A DNA stretch of 9,400 bases from Thermoplasmata archaeon (lineage in GTDB: Archaea > Thermoplasmatota > Thermoplasmata > Thermoplasmatales > Thermoplasmataceae). A model generated the notes under the pieces. It made no database searches. It was not told where the DNA came from and saw nothing but the letters and a program-made list of their open reading frames with translations. Of this stretch, positions 1 through 5,168 are shown in pieces (position 1 is the stretch's first letter; each line of letters begins with the position of its first letter). The stretch is from contig JAJZWN010000052.1 in the NCBI GenBank assembly GCA_021846695.1, forward strand, positions 1 through 9,400. Direction: 5' to 3'. A program made the position numbers and the translations under genes.

Positions 1-65
1 TTTCCCAAAACGTTTACTCGTCTTGAGGAAGGTGTTAGGTCTTTAACTTTGGTAGTTCCTTCCAT
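1..65 (-). CDS. N-terminus of a probable OB-fold ssDNA-binding (RPA/SSB-like) protein, partial
   Basis: The minus strand opens with an ATG at 65 and runs off the left edge after 21 codons (MEGTTKVKDLTPSSRRVNVL...). The pattern 'K-V-x-D-L-T-P-x-x-R-x-V-N-V-x-G' is the usual opening of archaeal OB-fold proteins related to replication protein A, in which a short helix precedes the first barrel strand. Such proteins bind single-stranded DNA in replication and repair. A strong TATA element lies at 115-122 on the same strand, and a purine-rich AAGGAAG lies about 10 bases before the ATG; both support this start. Only 21 residues are visible, so the product is a suggestion. Another OB-fold protein is possible. 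Confidence 0.5.
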   Translation of the reverse strand, partial: MEGTTKVKDLTPSSRRVNVLG

Positions 66-79
66 TCTATTACTTCCTT

Positions 80-122
80 TTGTCTAAAAAAGACAACCTA
101 TCATCTTTGGTGTGTATATAAG
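80..122 (-). promoter_or_regulatory. Promoter of the OB-fold gene with an overlapping palindrome
   Basis: Read on the minus strand, CTTATATA at 115-122 is a good archaeal TATA box. Transcription would begin about 25 bases on, near 92. A perfect 6-base inverted repeat, TTGTCT-AAAAA-AGACAA (80-96), straddles that predicted start, which is where an archaeal repressor operator would sit. It could equally be a small hairpin in the leader. The position is seen; the operator role is inferred. Confidence 0.4.
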
Positions 123-300
123 GTTTGAGGATTTGACTCAGATGAAATTTGGGAGTCTGATAAGCTTCATATGTTCAATTAATTATATATGTTTCTTATA
201 CGTAGTTTTCGTAATTCCTGTTTTTAAATGTCCATTCTCACAGATAGATCAGAGGTAGTGCTGCTCAACAAACTAAGCCCAAATTTACGTCGTTAAAACG

Positions 301-316
301 ACCAAAACATTTAAAG
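301..316 (+). promoter_or_regulatory. Promoter of the dpp operon (BRE + TATA)
   Basis: ACCAAAACATTTAAAG contains an A/C-rich BRE-like stretch followed by the TATA-like CATTTAAAG (308-316). The TATA centre is about 28 bases before the dppB ATG at 341, so the transcript would be leaderless or nearly so. No Shine-Dalgarno is seen before that ATG, which agrees. The remaining spacer (123-300) is AT-rich and holds no clear gene. A second TATA-like TTATA lies at 196-200. Confidence 0.5.
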
Positions 317-340
317 CAAACCATTTCATTTGTGGTTTGA

Positions 341-1372
341 ATGCAGTCGAAAACGGTTTTGTTTATAGTTAGAAGGGGCATAAATGCCTTAATCACCGTT
401 GTAATTCTTATTGTATTCTTGTTTTCTCTCATTCATATCATTGCTCCATCTCCCGCAGCTATGGCGCGTATTTATGCTGGAAGTCCACATGTACCTCCTG
501 CAGAACTTCTTACTATTGAGAAAACTTACGGGCTAAATAAACCCATATATGAACAAATGATTATTTATATGGTTGCCATCTTCCACGGAAACCTTGGGGT
601 GGATCCGACATACAAAGTGCCCGAAATATCCCTAATAGCTAAGTTTCTGCCAAGAACTCTTGAACTAGTTATACCTGCCATAATACTTTCCGTTGCAATT
701 GGAATTTTTACTGGTGCTCTTGCGGCTTCAAAAAGAAGAAAACCTACAGACCATGTTGTAAAGGGCGTTTATCTCGCTACTTGGGCATCTCCCCCATTTT
801 TAGTTGCTGCGATGCTACAGCTATTTATTGGATACGACTTAGGACTTCTTCCAGCGGTACACATGGTTAACCCATTGCTCAATACACCACAAAATTATAC
901 TTCATTTCCTATCTTAAACTCTATTATTGCACGTGATTGGCCTTATTTTATAAGTCTCATTCATCACATGATCCTTCCAGTTATTGCACTTTCTCTGATC
1001 AGTTTTGGAATCGTTACAAGGCTCACCAGGTCATCTATGTTAGATATAATGGAAACTGATTATTTTAGATTAAGCATCATGAAAGGGGTCCCGAGAAAAA
1101 AAGCAATATATAGTGTTGCTCTAAGAAATGCCTCGATTCCTTTAATAACACTGATTGCTCTATTGTTTGCCTATTCCGTAGCAGGTGCAGTTATAATTGA
1201 AGATATATTTGACTATCATGGAATGGGGTGGTTCATTGTACACGCGATTTATACACTCGATTACATTGCCATACTTGATACAACCATTATAGTTGGATTA
1301 TCTGTAATTGCAGCAAATCTGATAGCAGATATACTTTATGGCGTACTCGATCCAAGGGTGAGATTAGAATGA
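341..1372 (+). CDS. dppB: Dipeptide/oligopeptide ABC transporter permease, DppB-like
   Basis: One of two membrane subunits forming the translocation channel of a peptide importer. Its 343 residues match the usual DppB/OppB length. Six hydrophobic segments are visible (about 8-34, 107-128, 146-166, 202-226, 264-290, 309-333). The stretch after helix 1, with 'TIEKTYGLNKPIYEQ', is the DppB pattern in which a short 'GLD.P...Qy' motif precedes the second membrane region. The cytoplasmic EAA-type loop that docks on the ATPases covers about 237-262 ('DYFRLSIMKGVPRKKAI'), followed by 'LRNASIPLIT' and the typical 'IIEDIFDYHGMGW'. The ending 'LYGVLDPRVRLE' is characteristic of the family. The gene opens a five-gene run; its stop overlaps the next start as ATGA. 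Family assignment is firm, but the transported peptide or other solute cannot be read from the sequence. Confidence 0.93.
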   Translation: MQSKTVLFIVRRGINALITVVILIVFLFSLIHIIAPSPAAMARIYAGSPHVPPAELLTIEKTYGLNKPIYEQMIIYMVAIFHGNLGVDPTYKVPEISLIAKFLPRTLELVIPAIILSVAIGIFTGALAASKRRKPTDHVVKGVYLATWASPPFLVAAMLQLFIGYDLGLLPAVHMVNPLLNTPQNYTSFPILNSIIARDWPYFISLIHHMILPVIALSLISFGIVTRLTRSSMLDIMETDYFRLSIMKGVPRKKAIYSVALRNASIPLITLIALLFAYSVAGAVIIEDIFDYHGMGWFIVHAIYTLDYIAILDTTIIVGLSVIAANLIADILYGVLDPRVRLE

Positions 1373-2301
1373 TTGAAAACGTGACTCATAAGCAGGAGGA
1401 AAAAAAGGATACGCAAGGGAAATTAAATTTTTATCTAAAGATGGTATATAAGGATAAAACTGGATTTGCCGGGATGATCATTGTCCTCATATTTTTCGGC
1501 TGGTCATTTATACAGGGTATGCTTGAAATCTTTTCCGGAATGTTTAGTGACCCTCATCTTGGAAGTATCCTTTTGCCCCACAATCCATTTAACTTTAACT
1601 ACCACATTTCAATGCAGGGGCCAAGTTCGACTTATCTACTTGGTACAAACGCCGAGGGTGAAGATATTCTTTCTAGACTTTTATACGCAGTTCCAAGGGA
1701 CGCTTTCATTGCAGTGTTGGTTGTTGCTTCCGCAATATTGATTGGAGCAGTTTTAGGCATTACGGCAGGATATATGGGAAAAATGACCGATGAAATTATA
1801 ATGAGGGTAACAGACGCATTTCTCGCAGTACCAGCCCTGATACTTGTCATAGCAATCAGTGTGGTGCTTAATGCAACTTATACCGGGGCAATAATAGGTT
1901 TGATGGTTGTCTGGTGGCCAATTTACACTAGATTCTTCAGGGGTCAAACCTTAAAGATTAAGAACTTGGATTTTGTACAGGCTTCTAAAATAAACAATGT
2001 TTCCAAAATAAGATTTTTTTTCAGGTACCTCTTCCTAAACGACACAGATCCAATTATAGCATATGCCGCACTGGATTTCGGCAACGTAATCTTAACCTAT
2101 TCTACACTGGCATTTCTAGGAATAGGTTTAACACCACCAATCCCGGAACTTGGTTCAATGGCAGCGGATGGTGTGGGCGCTCTTCCAACGGCATGGTGGT
2201 GGGCAATATTTCCAGGCCTCGCAATTCTGGTTATTGTTATCGGGTTTGTTTTATTAGGTGATAGACTTCAGGACATAATATCAAATAGGATCAATTATTA
2301 G
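1369..2301 (+). CDS. dppC: Dipeptide/oligopeptide ABC transporter permease, DppC-like
   Basis: Second channel subunit, pairing with the upstream DppB-like protein. Its 310 residues fit DppC/OppC. A charged N-terminal tail (1-30) leads into helix 1 (about 32-52). The hallmark 'LGTNAEGEDILSRLLYA' (91-107) corresponds to the DppC consensus LGTDxxGRDxxSRxxxG. Further helices lie at about 112-134, 147-167, 172-188, 228-252 and 275-297, and the protein ends with the typical 'LGDRLQDIISNRI'. The EAA loop is at about 201-225 ('DFVQASKINNVSKIRFF'); where most relatives have a glycine after EAA-x-x-x, this protein has Asn210. The ATG overlaps the dppB stop by four bases, implying coupled translation. 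The odd loop residue may reflect co-adaptation with the ATPases and does not argue against function. Confidence 0.93.
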   Translation: MIENVTHKQEEKKDTQGKLNFYLKMVYKDKTGFAGMIIVLIFFGWSFIQGMLEIFSGMFSDPHLGSILLPHNPFNFNYHISMQGPSSTYLLGTNAEGEDILSRLLYAVPRDAFIAVLVVASAILIGAVLGITAGYMGKMTDEIIMRVTDAFLAVPALILVIAISVVLNATYTGAIIGLMVVWWPIYTRFFRGQTLKIKNLDFVQASKINNVSKIRFFFRYLFLNDTDPIIAYAALDFGNVILTYSTLAFLGIGLTPPIPELGSMAADGVGALPTAWWWAIFPGLAILVIVIGFVLLGDRLQDIISNRINY

Positions 2302-2305
2302 GTGA
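2301..2305 (+). promoter_or_regulatory. Shine-Dalgarno of dppD
   Basis: GGTGA lies four bases before the ATG at 2310 and overlaps the last base of the dppC stop. It complements the 3' end of archaeal 16S rRNA and supports this start for an internal operon gene, in contrast to the leaderless first gene. Confidence 0.5.
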
Positions 2306-2309
2306 CGAA

Positions 2310-3275
2310 ATGCTGTTGACTATCAGAAATCTGAGTGTATTTTATAATACTGTAGTTGGTAAATTTAAGGTAATTGAAGACATGAATCTTGATTTGGAAG
2401 AAGGCGATATAATCTCACTTGTCGGTGAATCTGCCTCTGGGAAATCGACACTGGGGCAGGTTCTTACAAGGATGTTACCGGGCACTGGATCCGCCGAAGG
2501 TGAAGTTATTTTCGATGGCAAAGATGTTCTGAAAATATCTGAAAACAGAATGACAGAAATCAGAGGTACATCTATTTTCATGATTTTTCAAAATCCATTA
2601 AACAGTTTAAATCCAGTAAAAACAGTTGGTTTTCAGTTGATTGAAGCAGCAAGGATAAGAAGGGAAAGAGACCATTTAAGCACGGATGAAGCCGAAATGC
2701 GGAAAGAAGCAGAAGAATCTCTTATCAGTCTAAGACTTCCAGATGCAGATTCCATTATGAGAAGATATCCGCACGAGTTATCCGGGGGACAAGTCCAAAG
2801 AGTCGTTATATGCATGGCGTTGCTTCTTAAACCAAAAATTTTGATAGCAGATGAACCAACCACTGCCCTGGATGTTACAATACAGGCTCAGGTAATTAAC
2901 CTACTAAGAACGTTAAATAAAGAGATGAAAATGACCATAATTTTCATAACGCATGATATTGGACTAGCATATGTTCTTTCCAACAATCTAGTAGTCTTGT
3001 ACAGTGGAAGGATAATGGAATCGGGAAACACAGAAAGCATCATTAAGAAACCACTTCATCCATACACGTCAGGACTAATCGGTAGCATACCAAATTCTTC
3101 AAAGACTTCTGGAAAGCTTTTTTCAATCAAGGGGTCTCCGCCATCTTATCTATCATTACCAGATGGTTGTAAATTCAGCAACAGATGTCAGTTCGTGTTT
3201 GAAAGATGTATGCAAGAAGAACCCAAACTACTGGACGTTCAAGATAGAAAGGTTAAGTGTTGGTTATATGAGTGA
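2310..3275 (+). CDS. dppD: Peptide ABC transporter ATP-binding protein, DppD-like
   Basis: Cytoplasmic ATPase that drives the importer, expected to act as a heterodimer with the next gene's product. All nucleotide-binding elements are in order over 321 residues: Walker A GESASGKST (39-47), Q-loop Gln94 in 'FQNPLNSLNP', signature LSGGQ (157-161), Walker B 'ILIADEP' with catalytic Glu182, D-loop 'TALD', and switch His215. The C-terminal oligo/dipeptide extension carries four cysteines (287, 293, 300, 317) in 'CKFSNRCQFVFERC'. This motif is known in related DppD proteins to hold an iron-sulfur cluster. Walker A has Ala42 where Gly is usual, a tolerated variant. The gene begins eight bases after dppC and overlaps dppF by eight bases. 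D versus F is assigned by order and by its shorter N-terminus. Confidence 0.93.
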   Translation: MLLTIRNLSVFYNTVVGKFKVIEDMNLDLEEGDIISLVGESASGKSTLGQVLTRMLPGTGSAEGEVIFDGKDVLKISENRMTEIRGTSIFMIFQNPLNSLNPVKTVGFQLIEAARIRRERDHLSTDEAEMRKEAEESLISLRLPDADSIMRRYPHELSGGQVQRVVICMALLLKPKILIADEPTTALDVTIQAQVINLLRTLNKEMKMTIIFITHDIGLAYVLSNNLVVLYSGRIMESGNTESIIKKPLHPYTSGLIGSIPNSSKTSGKLFSIKGSPPSYLSLPDGCKFSNRCQFVFERCMQEEPKLLDVQDRKVKCWLYE

Positions 3276-4209
3276 AATATACAGATTTGAAGATGTAAGG
3301 AAATACTATCTGTCGCAGAAAAGAGGACTATTAGAAATTGCCATGAGGACCAAACCAATCTATGTTAAGGCACTTGATAACGTAAGTTTCACACTGACAT
3401 CGAATCAGGTGCTGGCCGTGGTTGGTGAGAGCGGTTCTGGAAAGACTACCATGGGAAAAATCATGGTAACTTTAGAAAAACCAACTTCGGGTAAGGTATT
3501 TTTTAGAGGGGAAGAGGTAAATAAAAAGAATACGGCAGATATAAGGGAAAATATAGACATGGTTTTTCAAAATCCCTCAACGTCATTGAATCCAAGAATG
3601 AAAATCAAGCATATAATATCAGAATCCTTGAAAAATTTTGACGAGGAAAAGGTACAGGACATAATGCAGCAGGTCGGATTGCCCTATAATGAACTTAAGG
3701 ATAAACAACCAAGGGAATTGTCGGGTGGTCAGGTACAGAGGGTAGCAATATCTAAAGCGATAATCAAGAAACCGGAGCTCATCGTTCTGGACGAGCCCAC
3801 TTCTGCGCTGGACGAATCTATTCAGGCACAGATATTGAATTTACTCGTTGACCTACAGAAGCAGTTCAAACTTACATACGTATTTATCACACACAATATC
3901 TACGTTGCGAAATATATTGCTGATTTTATAGTTGTTTTATATGCTGGCAAGATTATTGAATATGGAAAAAATGAAGAGGTGTTGGAAAAGCCACTGCATC
4001 CATACACTCAGCTTCTTATTACTTCAATACCCACAACAAATTCCAAGGAACTCAAGCCTCCCGTGGGAGATGTACCAAGCCTGATTAACAGGCCAGAAGG
4101 ATGTAGTTTTCATCCAAGATGCCCATTTGCAATGGAAAGATGCAAAACTCAAGAACCTCCTCTTAGGAATCATGGAAATTACCTGGTAGCTTGCTGGTTG
4201 TATGAATAA
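3268..4209 (+). CDS. dppF: Peptide ABC transporter ATP-binding protein, DppF-like
   Basis: Partner ATPase of the DppD-like protein, 313 residues from the ATG at 3268. An upstream in-frame codon at 3163 would add 35 residues inside dppD with no family similarity, so the later start is preferred: it begins directly with the family pattern 'MSEIYRFEDVRKYY', including the insertion before 'VKALDNVSF' typical of DppF/OppF. Motifs: Walker A GESGSGKTT (53-61), Gln101, LSGGQ (151-155), Walker B 'LIVLDEP' with Glu176, switch His209. The C-terminal four-cysteine motif (279, 285, 292, 309) is present here as well. The start overlaps the dppD stop by eight bases (ATGAGTGA), and the stop overlaps the next gene in the same way (ATGAATAA). 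Confidence 0.93.
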   Translation: MSEIYRFEDVRKYYLSQKRGLLEIAMRTKPIYVKALDNVSFTLTSNQVLAVVGESGSGKTTMGKIMVTLEKPTSGKVFFRGEEVNKKNTADIRENIDMVFQNPSTSLNPRMKIKHIISESLKNFDEEKVQDIMQQVGLPYNELKDKQPRELSGGQVQRVAISKAIIKKPELIVLDEPTSALDESIQAQILNLLVDLQKQFKLTYVFITHNIYVAKYIADFIVVLYAGKIIEYGKNEEVLEKPLHPYTQLLITSIPTTNSKELKPPVGDVPSLINRPEGCSFHPRCPFAMERCKTQEPPLRNHGNYLVACWLYE

Positions 4210-4645
4210 AACCATCAAGAAGACTATTGTTAAAGGTACAATACTTTTAATGGCGTTCTCCCTTTTCCTCGAAATTAGACCAGGTAAAATAATTGATTAC
4301 TTAATCTTCGTATTTGTCTATTATCTACTTCTAATTATATATATTGCACTCAAGAGCTCATACAGATTTAGTATATCTCAAGACGGTCTTCACGCCGATT
4401 TGAAATTTCGTAAGATCAATCTGAAGTATGAAGGAATAATTGATGTGTTCGAGAACAGTGGTTTCCTGCAACGTAAATTCAATCTATCAACAGTATATGT
4501 CATACACAAAGGAGGAAATATAGTAATTAAAGACGTGGAGAATGGAAAAGAGATAGAGCAAAAGATCCGGCAAAAAATGGGCTACTCCAAGGAATCTGAA
4601 GTTAAAGGAGGAACAGTTAAAGATGGGCTGTCCAAAAATTTATGA
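4202..4645 (+). CDS. Two-helix membrane protein with bacterial-PH-like (DUF304/YdbS-type) domain
   Basis: A 147-residue protein. Two hydrophobic helices (about 10-24 and 31-50) form a hairpin. A soluble domain (about 53-126) follows, reading 'YRFSISQDGLHADLKFRK...YEGIIDVFENSGFLQRKFNLSTVYVIHKGGNIVIKDV', with a final basic tail. The alternation of short strands, the 'I..V......L.R.FNL..V.V' core and the closing amphipathic helix match the bacterial PH-like domains found after membrane hairpins in YdbS-type proteins, whose roles are mostly unknown. Its ATG lies inside the last codons of dppF (8-base overlap), so it is very probably co-translated with the transporter. Its stop overlaps the convergent coiled-coil gene by six bases. 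Domain call is moderately sure; function is unknown. Confidence 0.7.
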   Translation: MNKTIKKTIVKGTILLMAFSLFLEIRPGKIIDYLIFVFVYYLLLIIYIALKSSYRFSISQDGLHADLKFRKINLKYEGIIDVFENSGFLQRKFNLSTVYVIHKGGNIVIKDVENGKEIEQKIRQKMGYSKESEVKGGTVKDGLSKNL

Positions 4646-4963
4646 TTTCTTAAGGTATTTATCAAACATTACTTCAAAATTTTCCGTTATATCGACAGGT
4701 ATTTCAGCCTTATCACCAATGTTTAGTATTGATATTAAACCGGATAACCTCATAATCTCGCGTCTAACTGAATCTTGAAGCTCTATAAGTTCCATACTCA
4801 AACCGGCATTTTCAGATCTAAGCTGGAGAATACTCATTATCAAACTCATTTTTTCGGATTTTCGATTTTCTCGTATATTGAGGCCTGCATCTTTAAAATC
4901 GTATCCAGGTCCATTTTTATCGACAGTATCTGATTCCTTTTTAGTTCTATCTCTTTCTTCCAT
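4640..4963 (-). CDS. Coiled-coil protein, downstream part (probably frameshifted continuation of the 5031 gene)
   Basis: An open frame of 107 codons is present, but its first 38 residues look low in coiled-coil character and share DNA with the better coiled coil of the overlapping frame that begins at 5031. From Met39 onward ('MSLIMSILQLRSENAGLSMEL...') it is a regular heptad-like helix (to about residue 80). A short globular end, 'IGDKAEIPVDITENFEVMFDKYLKKS', follows. A single added A in the run of six (plus strand T, 4849-4854) would join this part to the upstream frame and give one protein of about 130 residues. Read literally, it is a separate 107-residue ORF. No family is recognised. It lies tail-to-tail with the PH-like gene. 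Confidence 0.5.
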   Translation of the reverse strand: MEERDRTKKESDTVDKNGPGYDFKDAGLNIRENRKSEKMSLIMSILQLRSENAGLSMELIELQDSVRREIMRLSGLISILNIGDKAEIPVDITENFEVMFDKYLKKS

Positions 4964-5031
4964 TTTAACACCTCTTCATTCAAAGATTCTAGATTTTTAT
5001 CCCATAAATTATCCATAGAATCAACGCCCAT
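4846..5031 (-). CDS. Coiled-coil protein, upstream part (61 codons, ends at a run of A)
   Basis: From ATG 5031 (second ATG at 5016) the frame reads 'MGVDSMDNLWDKNLESLNEEVLKWKKEIELKRNQ...' and stops at 4846-4848. Hydrophobic residues recur every three to four positions (L, V, W, I, L, I, I, M, L, I, L, I), a parallel coiled-coil pattern with no membrane segment or signal. The stop comes immediately after AAA AAA, and the -1 frame continues the same helical character for 69 more residues. This points to a lost base in a homopolymer, a sequencing indel, or programmed slippage. An AT-rich TTTAGTAAA (5051-5059 on the minus strand) sits about 25 bases before the ATG, compatible with a leaderless start. 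Confidence 0.5.
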   Translation of the reverse strand: MGVDSMDNLWDKNLESLNEEVLKWKKEIELKRNQILSIKMDLDTILKMQASIYEKIENPKK

Positions 5032-5132
5032 GTTAACTGTATCAGATACATTTACTAAATCATTATGGAAATCTGAGTATAGTATAACGATGGAATGGTT
5101 ATCCTCCCCTCATTCTGCCCTCCTTGATGTGC

Positions 5133-5146
5133 GAAACATTCTTATA
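5133..5146 (+). promoter_or_regulatory. Leaderless promoter of the substrate-binding protein gene
   Basis: GAAACATTCTTATA comprises a purine/A-rich BRE-like part followed by TTATA. The TATA centre is about 25 bases before the ATG at 5169, so transcription should begin at or next to that codon. This decides the start: an upstream in-frame ATG at 5124 lies before the promoter and would precede the signal anchor with an unrelated 15-residue peptide. Confidence 0.6.
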
Positions 5147-5168
5147 CCAATATTTGTCTTTACGTACG

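Noticed and set aside
1481..1947. Several overlapping frames inside dppC on both strands
   Set aside because: They are shadows of a well-supported permease gene.
3163..3267. Longer start for the DppF-like protein
   Set aside because: The extra 35 residues overlap dppD in another frame, show no family similarity, and lack a ribosome site. The ATG at 3268 gives the normal N-terminus and a coupling overlap.
5124..5168. Upstream start for the substrate-binding protein
   Set aside because: It lies before the TATA box and adds an unrelated peptide ahead of the signal anchor.
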